DNA of 64,000 nt. It comes from Rhodoglobus vestalii. Lineage in GTDB: Bacteria > Actinomycetota > Actinomycetes > Actinomycetales > Microbacteriaceae. The translations under genes and the position numbers were made by a program. The stretch spans positions 248,001 to 312,000 of the forward strand of contig NZ_VFRA01000001.1 in the NCBI RefSeq assembly GCF_006788895.1. Reading direction: 5' to 3'. A model generated the notes under the pieces. That model worked only from the letters and a program-made list of their open reading frames with translations, searched no databases and was not told where the DNA came from. Positions 19,220-27,454 of the stretch are shown one piece after another (within the stretch, counting starts at the first letter, position 1; each line of letters begins with the position of its first letter).

Positions 19220-21199
19220 ATGGTGAGTGCGAACAGTACGGATCCGATGATCGGGCGTCTTCTTGACGGTCGATATCAGATCCGATCGCGCATTGCCCGC
19301 GGCGGTATGGCGACGGTATACTTGGCAACCGATTTGCGGCTTGAACGCAAGGTCGCCATCAAGATCATGCACGGTCACCTCGCCGACGACAGTAAGTTCA
19401 AAGAGCGCTTCGTTCAAGAAGCACGGTCATCGGCACGGCTCGCGCATCCCAACGTTGTCAACGTCTTTGACCAGGGCCAAGACAGCGATATGGCCTATCT
19501 CGTCATGGAATATCTGCCGGGGATAACGCTGCGTGATCTGCTGCTCGAGCACCGCATCCTCACCACGGAGCAAACGCTCGACATCATGGAGGCTGTCCTC
19601 GCCGGCCTCGCTGCAGCGCACAAGGCAGGCATCGTTCACCGCGACCTTAAACCAGAAAATGTGCTGCTCGCGGATGACGGTCGTATCAAGATCGGCGACT
19701 TCGGGCTCGCCCGTGCCGCCAGTACAAACACCGCAACCGGAGCAGCACTACTCGGCACGATCGCGTACCTCTCTCCTGAACTCGTCACGCGGGGCGTCGC
19801 CGACACGCGCAGCGACATCTACGCCGTCGGAATAATGATGTACGAAATGCTCGTTGGCGAGCAGCCCTTCACTGGCGAACAGCCCATGCAGATCGCGTAT
19901 CAACACGCAAACGATTCAGTTCCCAGCCCCAGCTCCGCGAACCATCGCGTGCCCGCCGAACTCGATGACCTCGTGTTATGGGCGACGGCGCGCGAACCGG
20001 ATGATCGCCCACGCGATGCTCGGGCGCTGCTTGATCAGCTCTACCAAACGCACAGCTCGCTGATGACAGCGCTACCGCCGACAGCATCCACCGCAGTGCA
20101 GCGCACAATGGTCTTGCCCAGCGCACCCGCGGCAGAATCTTTAGGCTCCACTGCCGAAACTCATATCTTTGGTTCCGAACTGCAGCAGGTGGCTCCCCCC
20201 GCTCCCGCTCAGGTCTCAGAAAACACCACAACGCTCTCCACCCAAGCAACCAAGCGAAAGTCACGCGGGTGGTGGCTGCTCGCGCTCATCGTGCTACTGG
20301 TTGGTGGCGCAGCGGGCGCCGGTTGGTATTTTGGTGCTGGTCCCGGCTCCCAAGTGACGATTCCCGAAAGCATCCAGAGTTCCACTCCAGAAGAGGCACG
20401 AGCAATCTTGGAGTCGCTCGGACTCGAGGTCAGCGACGAGCTGGGCGCAACGTCCGATCCGGTAGTCGCCGTCGATCTAGTTGCCAACTCGACGCCCGAA
20501 GTTGGTTCTGCGGTGCCGAACGGCTCAACAGTCACGCTGCTGATCTCCACCGGTCCGCAACCCATTGCTGTGCCCGCCTTCGTCGGCATGACGGAACAAG
20601 AGGCGCGTGACGCGATAGCGGCAGCACCATTCACGCTCGTGGAACCGGTCATCAAGCAGTTCGACCCAGACATTGCTGCGGGGCTCGTGATCGATGCGCT
20701 CGGCGCCGACGAGACTTCGATCGTTGGTCTGGAGACCTATGGTGAGCTACAAAACGTCGCCCTCATCATCTCCTCTGGTCCCCTGCCAGACATCGCGTGC
20801 AGAACCACCGACGAGGCGTCGCAGATCCTCGCCGGTGTGGGGCTGAATACTGCACCCGGCAAGGAAGTATTCAGCGACTGTGAAGAGGGAACGGTGGTCG
20901 GAATCGACCGCGAGGTTGACGGCGAAGGAAACGGTCGCACCTTCCGCGAGGGTGACACCGCGACCCTGATCATCTCTCGCGGCCCCGACCTGATTCAGGT
21001 ACCCGATGTTGTCGGGGACAGAATCTCGGACGCCATCAACGAACTTGAGTCACTGGAGTTCGTCGTGACCGTACAAACTGATCTTCCCCAGGGCTTGTGG
21101 GGAACGTTCGCGGCAGAGGTGCTCGACCAAGAACCCGAGGCAGGGGAAATGCTGAAGCGCGGCTCAGAAGTCACGATCTACGGACTGAGACAAGACTGA
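19220..21199 (+). CDS. pknL: PASTA-domain serine/threonine protein kinase (PknL/PknB type)
   Basis: A 659-residue eukaryotic-like receptor kinase. The kinase domain (about 13-275) has the glycine loop IARGGMATVYLA, the catalytic loop HRDLKPENVLL, the GDFGLA magnesium motif and a Thr-rich activation loop. A juxtamembrane Ser/Thr-rich linker leads to one membrane segment (about 349-372). The extracellular part contains about four PASTA units (about 375-659; e.g. VPAFVGMTEQEARDAI, VPDVVGDRISDAINELESL), which sense peptidoglycan fragments. The neighbouring Rv2175c homologue and downstream aroG match the mycobacterial pknL locus, hence the symbol; pknB paralogues have similar architecture. Confidence 0.93.
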   Translation: MVSANSTDPMIGRLLDGRYQIRSRIARGGMATVYLATDLRLERKVAIKIMHGHLADDSKFKERFVQEARSSARLAHPNVVNVFDQGQDSDMAYLVMEYLPGITLRDLLLEHRILTTEQTLDIMEAVLAGLAAAHKAGIVHRDLKPENVLLADDGRIKIGDFGLARAASTNTATGAALLGTIAYLSPELVTRGVADTRSDIYAVGIMMYEMLVGEQPFTGEQPMQIAYQHANDSVPSPSSANHRVPAELDDLVLWATAREPDDRPRDARALLDQLYQTHSSLMTALPPTASTAVQRTMVLPSAPAAESLGSTAETHIFGSELQQVAPPAPAQVSENTTTLSTQATKRKSRGWWLLALIVLLVGGAAGAGWYFGAGPGSQVTIPESIQSSTPEEARAILESLGLEVSDELGATSDPVVAVDLVANSTPEVGSAVPNGSTVTLLISTGPQPIAVPAFVGMTEQEARDAIAAAPFTLVEPVIKQFDPDIAAGLVIDALGADETSIVGLETYGELQNVALIISSGPLPDIACRTTDEASQILAGVGLNTAPGKEVFSDCEEGTVVGIDREVDGEGNGRTFREGDTATLIISRGPDLIQVPDVVGDRISDAINELESLEFVVTVQTDLPQGLWGTFAAEVLDQEPEAGEMLKRGSEVTIYGLRQD

Positions 21200-21211
21200 T
21201 CGCCGCCAACA

Positions 21212-21259
21212 GCTCGCCAGCACGGCCATCACGGCCATCACGGCATCGATCTGGCGAGC
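21212..21259. repeat. Hairpin enclosing a 9-bp tandem repeat between convergent genes
   Basis: A 9-bp inverted repeat (GCTCGCCAG at 21212-21220 and CTGGCGAGC at 21251-21259) encloses the tandem repeat CACGGCCAT x2 (21221-21238) plus a third partial copy. It lies between the convergent kinase and aroG genes, so it may end transcription in both directions, but no T-run follows the stem. Confidence 0.5.
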
Positions 21260-21269
21260 CGCAATTCGT

Positions 21270-22640
21270 CTAAAAAGAGCGGAGTTCCTCGGCGACGAGA
21301 AACGCTAACTCCAGCGATTGCATGTGGTTGAGGCGTGGGTCGCACAGCGACTCGTAACGCGTAGCCAGTGTGGCCTCATCAATCTGCTCCGAACCGCCTA
21401 AGCACTCGGTGACATCGTCGCCGGTGAGCTCGATGTGGATGCCGCCGGGGTACGTTCCCGCTGCGCTGTGTGCCTCGAAGAATCCCTTAACTTCATCAAC
21501 CACGTCATCGAACCGGCGCGTCTTGTATCCGGTGGGCGTAGTGAGACCGTTTCCGTGCATGGGGTCCGTTACCCACAGCGGTGTGGCATCCACTTCTTTA
21601 ATCGCTTCAAGAAGCGGTGGAAGGGCGTCGCGCACCTTGCCGGCACCCATGCGCGTAATGAACGTGAGTCGACCGGGCTCCCGTTCAGGGTCGAGCTTTT
21701 CAATGAGTTGTTTCATCGTCTCGGGGGTGGTCGTTGGGCCGAGCTTCACACCAATGGGGTTGCGCAGACGAGAGAAGTAGTCGATGTGAGCACCATCGAG
21801 GTCGCGAGTGCGCTCCCCGATCCACAAAAAGTGCGCGCTCGTGTTGTAGGGCGTTCCTGTGCGCGAATCAATGCGCGTCATCGGCCGCTCGTAGTCCATC
21901 AGCAAGCCTTCATGGCTCGAGTAGAATTCGGTGCGCTTGAGCTCATCGAAGTCAGCGCCGGCCGCCTCCATGAAACGCACCGCCTTGTCAATTTCCTTGG
22001 CAAGACTCTCGTACTGACGATTTGCGGGGTTCGCCGCAAATCCCCTGTTCCATGAATGCACTTGGCGGAGGTCCGCAAAACCACCCTGCGTGAACGCCCG
22101 AATAAGATTCAGGGTGGATGCCGCCGTGTGGTATCCCTCAACCAGGCGTGCGGGATCAGCAGCGCGTGACTCCGGTGTGAAGTCAAACCCGTTGACGATG
22201 TCGCCGCGGTAGGCCGGGAGGGTGACGTCTCCCCGCGTCTCAAAATCGCTGGAGCGGGGTTTGGCAAACTGGCCTGCCATGCGGCCCATCTTGACGATCG
22301 GCTTCGAGGCTCCGTACGTAAGCACAACGGCCATTTGCAGGATTGTTTTAACGCGATCGCTGATCTTCTGAGCCGTGGCCCCAGCGAAAGTTTCGGCACA
22401 GTCGCCGCCCTGCAACAGGAATGCTTCGCCCTGAGCTGCACGCGCCAGACGCGTGCGCAGGCGATCAACCTCACCGGCGAATACCAGCGGCGGAAGAGAA
22501 GCGATCTTGCTTGACGCCTCACCGACAGCATCGGCATCCAACCAGCTCGGTTGCTGCTTGATGGGAAGCGTGCGCCAGTTGTCTAAACCGGCAATCACGG
22601 CTGGATCGGCAAGTACCACGGGTTCTGACGGGTCGACCAC
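21270..22640 (-). CDS. aroG: Class II 3-deoxy-D-arabino-heptulosonate 7-phosphate synthase
   Basis: A 456-residue type II (plant-like) DAHP synthase, the first enzyme of the shikimate pathway, condensing PEP and erythrose 4-phosphate. Family motifs include GGDCAETF, KPIVKMGRMAGQFAKPRSSDFE, LWIGERTRDLDGAHIDYFSRLRNP (quoted from two adjacent blocks), VKLGPTTTPE and TDPMHGN. Class II enzymes are typical of actinobacteria. The start is a GTG. It lies next to the PASTA kinase, as in mycobacteria (Rv2178c beside pknL). Confidence 0.96.
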   Translation of the reverse strand: MVDPSEPVVLADPAVIAGLDNWRTLPIKQQPSWLDADAVGEASSKIASLPPLVFAGEVDRLRTRLARAAQGEAFLLQGGDCAETFAGATAQKISDRVKTILQMAVVLTYGASKPIVKMGRMAGQFAKPRSSDFETRGDVTLPAYRGDIVNGFDFTPESRAADPARLVEGYHTAASTLNLIRAFTQGGFADLRQVHSWNRGFAANPANRQYESLAKEIDKAVRFMEAAGADFDELKRTEFYSSHEGLLMDYERPMTRIDSRTGTPYNTSAHFLWIGERTRDLDGAHIDYFSRLRNPIGVKLGPTTTPETMKQLIEKLDPEREPGRLTFITRMGAGKVRDALPPLLEAIKEVDATPLWVTDPMHGNGLTTPTGYKTRRFDDVVDEVKGFFEAHSAAGTYPGGIHIELTGDDVTECLGGSEQIDEATLATRYESLCDPRLNHMQSLELAFLVAEELRSF

Positions 22641-22724
22641 AGGGAATTCCTTCTTACATTTACTGCGAAAATGGCTGGGCTTATGCCCCGTTACGAGCCT
22701 ACCGGCTGAACCGGGAGCCTTTTT

Positions 22725-23420
22725 TCACTGAGCACGACGGGCTGGAGCCGCACGCTCCTTGACCGATGTCGCGTAGACATCCACATACTCCTGTCCGCTT
22801 ATGCGGTTGAGCTCATACATGATTTCGTCAGTGATTGACCGCAGGATGAAACGGTCACCTTCCATGCCCTCAAAACGGCTGAAGTCGAGAGGTTCACCAA
22901 AGACAATTCCAATTCGACCCATCCGAGGGATCTTGGTGCCAATCGGCATCACCTTCTCGGTGTCAATCATCGCAACCGGAACAACCGGAACGTGCCCCTC
23001 AAGGATCATGCGCGCAACGCCCGTGCGGCCCCGGTACATCTTTCCGTCGGGACTTCTCGTGCCTTCGGGATAAATACCGAGAACCTCGCCGCGCGCGAGA
23101 ACTGCTAGGCCCGTATTCAGCGAGGCTTCCGAAGCTTTACCGCCCGACCGATCGATCGGAAGCATCCCCGTGCCATTGAAGAAGGCACGCGACAACCAGC
23201 CACGAATACCCCGACCAGTGAAATAGTCGCTCTTAGCTAGGAAGAAAATACGTCGATCCATGACCAAGGGTAGGAACACTGAGTCAATAAAAGACAGGTG
23301 GTTACTTGCGAGAATTACTCCACCCTTACGTGGCAGGTTCTCGAGGCCGGAAACCCACGGCCGAAAAACCGTTTTGAGAATGGGGCCAGCGACCAGATTC
23401 TTCATGAACCAATAGAACAT
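22725..23420 (-). CDS. plsC: 1-acyl-sn-glycerol-3-phosphate acyltransferase (PlsC family)
   Basis: A 231-residue membrane-associated acyltransferase of phospholipid synthesis that acylates lysophosphatidic acid. It shows the HX4D catalytic motif in SNHLSFIDS near residue 40, and the glycerophosphate-binding motif YPEGTRSPDG near residue 118. VPVVPVAMI follows near 145. Its neighbours aroG and an acyl-CoA ligase recall the Rv2178c-Rv2187 region of mycobacteria. Confidence 0.92.
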   Translation of the reverse strand: MFYWFMKNLVAGPILKTVFRPWVSGLENLPRKGGVILASNHLSFIDSVFLPLVMDRRIFFLAKSDYFTGRGIRGWLSRAFFNGTGMLPIDRSGGKASEASLNTGLAVLARGEVLGIYPEGTRSPDGKMYRGRTGVARMILEGHVPVVPVAMIDTEKVMPIGTKIPRMGRIGIVFGEPLDFSRFEGMEGDRFILRSITDEIMYELNRISGQEYVDVYATSVKERAAPARRAQ

Positions 23421-23614
23421 GGTGCCTCGTTTTCCTGCTCGCGCGAGTTTCTACCTTATCGCGCAGCAGAACATACCCCACAAACAGCGGCAGATGTGCG
23501 CCAGCACCGCCGCGAGCGTGGATAGATGCCGTCGTCGATGGATGCCGTCGTGGCTAGATCGACTCGACCTAGCTAGAGTGGGATGACCACCATACCGGTG
23601 CCAAAGGAGTTGCC

Positions 23615-25441
23615 GTGAAACAGTTTGATGTACCAGCCCTCATTGAGGCCGACCCCGAAGCGAACGCCACCGATCTCCTGATCGATCGTGTTGCGGCTAC
23701 ACCAAACAAGGCGCTGTTCTCGCTACCTACCGCCGATGGCGGCTGGAGTGATGTCACCTCTGCCGAGTTCTTAGCTCAGGTGAAGTCTGTCTCCAAAGGA
23801 TTGGTCGCGGCCGGCATTCACCCCGGCGATAAAATCGGGTTGATGTGCAAGACCCGCTACGAGTGGACGCTCATCGACTTCGCGACCTGGTTTGCCGGCG
23901 CAGTGCTCGTTCCCATCTATGAGACCAGTTCCCCCTCGCAAATCCAGTGGAATCTCGCTGACTCGGGTGCTATCGCCATCATCACGGAGACGCCTGAACA
24001 TTTCGCACGCTTTGATGAGATTCGCGCGGATGTTCCCGATGTTGCGCACGCGTGGCAGATCGACCTCGGCGACATCGACAAGCTCTCCGCCGCAGGAACC
24101 GATGTTCCCGAAGAAGAAATTGAACGCCGTCGCAACATCGCGAAGGGTTCTGACCTCGCAACCCTCATTTACACCTCGGGGACCACCGGCAAGCCCAAGG
24201 GCTGCATCTTGACGCACTCCAACTTCGTAGAGCTCTGCCGCAACTCGCAGAAGGCTATTCCCGAGGTTGTTAACCCCGAGTCGAGCACGCTGCTGTTTAT
24301 TACAACAGCTCACATCTTTGCGCGCTTCATTTCGATTCTGTGCATCCACGGTGGAGTGAAAGTCGGCCACCAGCCCGATACCAAACTGCTGCTGCCCTCA
24401 ATGGCGTCGTTCAAGCCGACGTTCCTCTTGGCTGTGCCTCGCGTGTTCGAGAAGGTGTACAACTCATCAGAGCAGAAAGCGGAAGCTGGCGGAAAAGGCA
24501 AAATCTTCCGCAAGGCCGCCGACGTGGCAATCGCGCACTCCAAGGCAGTGGATGCTGGGCACGTCCCGCTTGGTCTCAAGATTCAGTTCGCACTCTTTGA
24601 TCGACTTGTTCTTTCGAAGATTCGTGCAGCCCTGGGAGGGCGAGTCGAGTACGCCGTGTCAGGCTCCGCGCCGCTGGGTCTGCGTCTTGGACACTTCTAT
24701 CGCAGCCTGGGACTGACGATTCTCGAAGGCTACGGTCTCACCGAAACCACTGCACCAATCTCGGTGAACAAACCATCCAACTTCAAAATCGGCAAGGTCG
24801 GTCCCCCACTCCCGGGCGTCTCCGTTCGAATTGCAGAAGATGGCGAGATTCAAGCCAAGGGCGTCTGCGTATTCGACGGCTACTGGAACAACCAAGAAGC
24901 CACCGATGAAGTATTTGACGGCGAATGGTTCAAGACCGGCGACATCGGCAAATTCGATGAAGACGGCTACCTCGAGATCACCGGCCGCAAAAAAGAGATC
25001 ATCGTTACGTCCGGCGGCAAAAACGTCGCCCCCGCCGCGCTCGAAGATCCGATCCGCGCTAACCCGATCATCGGCCAAGTCATTGCCGTAGGAGAGGGGC
25101 GCCCATTCATTTCGGCGCTCGTCACCCTGGACGAGGAGATGCTTCCCGTCTGGCTAAATAACAATGGTCTCGATGCAACCTGGACGTTGCAGCAGGCCGG
25201 CCAACACCCGGCAGTGCTTGCCGAAGTGCAGCGAGCGATCGATGTCGGCAACGCCCGAGTCTCGCGTGCGGAGTCGATTCGTAAGTTCCATATCCTCGAC
25301 GCCGACCTCACAGAAGCCAGTGGGCACCTCACGCCAAAGATGAGCATCAAGCGCACGGTGATTCTGGCCGATTTTGCCGACGTCATTGAGGGCATGTACT
25401 CAAACTCTCCGTCGACTGAAGGAATCTCGCTGAAGCACTAA
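23615..25441 (+). CDS. Long-chain fatty-acid--CoA ligase (FadD15-like)
   Basis: A 608-residue ANL-superfamily ligase that activates long-chain fatty acids to acyl-AMP and then acyl-CoA. Motifs are the P-loop TLIYTSGTTGKPKG near residue 185, the GYGLTETTAPI motif near 370, FKTGDIGKFDEDGYLEITGRKKEIIV near 435 (two adjacent motifs) and the C-terminal Lys region. The start is GTG at 23615 with an AAAGGAG ribosome-binding site 6 bp upstream. Its transcript probably ends at the hairpin 20 bp downstream. Confidence 0.94.
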   Translation: MKQFDVPALIEADPEANATDLLIDRVAATPNKALFSLPTADGGWSDVTSAEFLAQVKSVSKGLVAAGIHPGDKIGLMCKTRYEWTLIDFATWFAGAVLVPIYETSSPSQIQWNLADSGAIAIITETPEHFARFDEIRADVPDVAHAWQIDLGDIDKLSAAGTDVPEEEIERRRNIAKGSDLATLIYTSGTTGKPKGCILTHSNFVELCRNSQKAIPEVVNPESSTLLFITTAHIFARFISILCIHGGVKVGHQPDTKLLLPSMASFKPTFLLAVPRVFEKVYNSSEQKAEAGGKGKIFRKAADVAIAHSKAVDAGHVPLGLKIQFALFDRLVLSKIRAALGGRVEYAVSGSAPLGLRLGHFYRSLGLTILEGYGLTETTAPISVNKPSNFKIGKVGPPLPGVSVRIAEDGEIQAKGVCVFDGYWNNQEATDEVFDGEWFKTGDIGKFDEDGYLEITGRKKEIIVTSGGKNVAPAALEDPIRANPIIGQVIAVGEGRPFISALVTLDEEMLPVWLNNNGLDATWTLQQAGQHPAVLAEVQRAIDVGNARVSRAESIRKFHILDADLTEASGHLTPKMSIKRTVILADFADVIEGMYSNSPSTEGISLKH

Positions 25442-25461
25442 AGCCTCAGCAATTTCTCTCC

Positions 25462-25507
25462 AATCACGAAACCCCCGCTGCGTGCGAACACGGCGGGGGT
25501 TGCGTGA
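25462..25507. terminator. Bidirectional terminator between acyl-CoA ligase and deformylase genes
   Basis: A strong inner stem AACCCCCGC / GCGGGGGTT (25470-25478 and 25493-25501) is flanked by outer arms AATCACG / CGTGATT. It sits 20 bp after the plus-strand ligase stop and about 25 bp beyond the minus-strand deformylase stop, so it can serve both. Confidence 0.8.
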
Positions 25508-25531
25508 TTGACCAAGAATTGTTCTTGCAGG

Positions 25532-26023
25532 TTAGTACCACGGAGCTGCGCGGATGGCGCGCATAGCTTCGCGCTTAGTCTCGGGCTCAAGGCCCTCAAT
25601 GTAGAGATGCCCATCAAGGTGGTCTGTTTCATGCTGGAGCGCCTGAGCCATTACACCGTCACCGCTGAGCTCGACCGCCTCGCCCGTGAGATCAACGCCG
25701 GTTACACGAGCGAAGGGGTATCGCCGACGCAGAAAATAGAACCCCGGTACCGACAGGCAACCCTCATCAACAAGCTCCGGTTCTCCGGATACTTCTGCAA
25801 GGACGGGATTGATGACGTAACCAATTTCGCCATCAATGTTATAGCTGAAAGCCCGTAGACCGACGCCAATCTGATTGGCCGCTAATCCCGCCCGGCCGGG
25901 CTCCTGAACGGTGTCCATGAGATCACCGATAAGCGCCGTGGCGCGCGGATCTCCGACCATAATCGGGTCGCAAGCGGACCGGAGTACAGGATCGCCAAAA
26001 AGCCGAATCGCACGAACAGCCAT
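25532..26023 (-). CDS. def: Peptide deformylase
   Basis: Peptide deformylase removes the formyl group from nascent N-termini. From the ATG at 26023 the protein has 163 residues. An open frame extends 360 bp further upstream but is only the antisense-type extension through the MinD-like gene. Motif 1 is GLAANQIGVGLRAF, motif 2 is DEGCLSVPGFYF (metal-binding Cys) and motif 3 is LQHETDHLDG (two His ligands and the catalytic Glu). The start is 4 bp after the stop of the MinD-like gene, so the two are probably co-transcribed. Confidence 0.95.
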   Translation of the reverse strand: MAVRAIRLFGDPVLRSACDPIMVGDPRATALIGDLMDTVQEPGRAGLAANQIGVGLRAFSYNIDGEIGYVINPVLAEVSGEPELVDEGCLSVPGFYFLRRRYPFARVTGVDLTGEAVELSGDGVMAQALQHETDHLDGHLYIEGLEPETKREAMRAIRAAPWY

Positions 26024-26027
26024 CGGG

Positions 26028-27350
26028 TCAGTCGGTCCGAACCTCGTCAAGGCCATCCATGACCACTGCTGCGAGTTCGCGTGCAGCATTCTTGGTGATC
26101 TTGTTGAGGTCGCGGTAGTGCACCACCGAGCCAGTAGCAAGACTCGCGTCGTACGGAACGCGAACGACCTCGCGCACACGCGATTTAAAGTGCGCCTCGA
26201 TCTCTTCGAGTTTGACCAGATTGGTGCCCTGAGTTGCCGTGTTGAGCGCAACAACAGCATTCTTGACGAGATCTGCGTGACCATTGGACTCAAGCCAGGT
26301 GAGAGTCTCGGATGCCAGCCTTGCCTCATCGACACTGCCGCCAGAAACGATGACAATCGAATCCGCTCGCTGGAGCGTGGCACGCATCACCGAGTGCACG
26401 ATTCCGGTGCCACAGTCGGTGATTGCAACAGAGTAAAACCGTTCCGCCATGTCGGCAACGATGTTGTAATCGTTCTCGTCAAAAGCCTCAGAAACGTGCG
26501 GATCTGTGTCTGACGCTAGAACGTCAAGTCGGGTTTCATCGCGCGACACAACGGTCTGGAACTCGCTGAACGTATGAAGCGACTCCGAACGCATCACAAC
26601 ATCGCGCACCGTTGCACGAGTCTGCTTATCGATGCGCTCGGCGAGCGTTCCGCGGTCGGGGTTAGCGTCGATGGCAATAATTCGGTCTTCGCGAGTGTCC
26701 GCCAATGCCATACCCAGCAGGGCCGTGATTGTCGTCTTACCGACACCACCCTTGCGCGTGAGCACCGGGACGAATCGGGTGCCACCCGAGAACGTCTTAG
26801 TAATGCGCGCCTCCAGCGCTTTGCGTTCGCGCACAGAATATGAGTCGCCCACATTGACCAAGTGGAACGTCAGCGCATAAAGAATCTGTTGGAGGAAGCC
26901 TTCTGGTGCAGGTCGGCGATTCTTCTTGCCCTGGTTGATGAGACGCTCGGCAGTGAGCATCGTCGCAGTCTCCGGCGCGGGACGGACGTCGATGCGCTGG
27001 CGACCGCGACGAGTCGTCGGACGGTCGACCGGTGGGAGCTCAGGAATAGGGGCAGCCCCGGAGGCAGCTTCAGTCGGAGTGGTGGCAATCGCTGCCGGCG
27101 CAAAAGCAAAAGACGTTGTGGCCAATGCAGCCGGATCCACGTGGTGTGCGGTTACCGCAACATCATCGATCGAGACGGCAGCCTCGTGCTCTGGAGTCGC
27201 CCGAACCTGCGTCGGTAAAGAAAGCGTAAAAGTGACGCTTTCGCTGCTTGGTGCCACTTCAACCGTCGACTCCTTCGAGTCGTAATCGGCAGTAAAATTT
27301 TCGTCGTCAGCAGACGACTGCACATCAGATTCATCACGCTCAGTAGACAC
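26028..27350 (-). CDS. MinD/ParA-family P-loop ATPase with long N-terminal region
   Basis: A SIMIBI-class ATPase of about 440 residues counted from the GTG at 27350, which has a GAAAGGG ribosome-binding site; the frame extends to 27383. Residues 1-about 170 are acidic, then Ala/Thr-rich and disordered-looking. The ATPase domain has a deviant Walker A, TRKGGVGKTTITALLGMAL, then IAIDANPDRGTLAERI and the switch-like VAITDCGTGIVHSVMRATL. The function is not established. Similar proteins occur near septum-site or secretion genes, and the deformylase is only its co-transcribed neighbour. No partner protein is encoded next to it. Confidence 0.8.
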   Translation of the reverse strand: MSTERDESDVQSSADDENFTADYDSKESTVEVAPSSESVTFTLSLPTQVRATPEHEAAVSIDDVAVTAHHVDPAALATTSFAFAPAAIATTPTEAASGAAPIPELPPVDRPTTRRGRQRIDVRPAPETATMLTAERLINQGKKNRRPAPEGFLQQILYALTFHLVNVGDSYSVRERKALEARITKTFSGGTRFVPVLTRKGGVGKTTITALLGMALADTREDRIIAIDANPDRGTLAERIDKQTRATVRDVVMRSESLHTFSEFQTVVSRDETRLDVLASDTDPHVSEAFDENDYNIVADMAERFYSVAITDCGTGIVHSVMRATLQRADSIVIVSGGSVDEARLASETLTWLESNGHADLVKNAVVALNTATQGTNLVKLEEIEAHFKSRVREVVRVPYDASLATGSVVHYRDLNKITKNAARELAAVVMDGLDEVRTD

Positions 27351-27454
27351 TGGTTGATCCCTTTCAGAAAGCAAACACGACACTCTACCGCGTAAGCGAG
27401 GTAACTGTGACCTTCGCCCAAGCGGCGGACACGGCTATTACCGATAAATCAGGC

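Noticed and set aside
23525..23551. Direct repeat GATGCCGTCGT, 16 bp apart, upstream of the acyl-CoA ligase gene
   Set aside because: Only two short copies are present, with no symmetry and no link to promoter elements, so chance is a sufficient explanation.
26024..26383. Long N-terminal extension of peptide deformylase
   Set aside because: The extension overlaps the conserved MinD-like gene in another frame, is Ser/Arg-rich, and the family start is at 26023.
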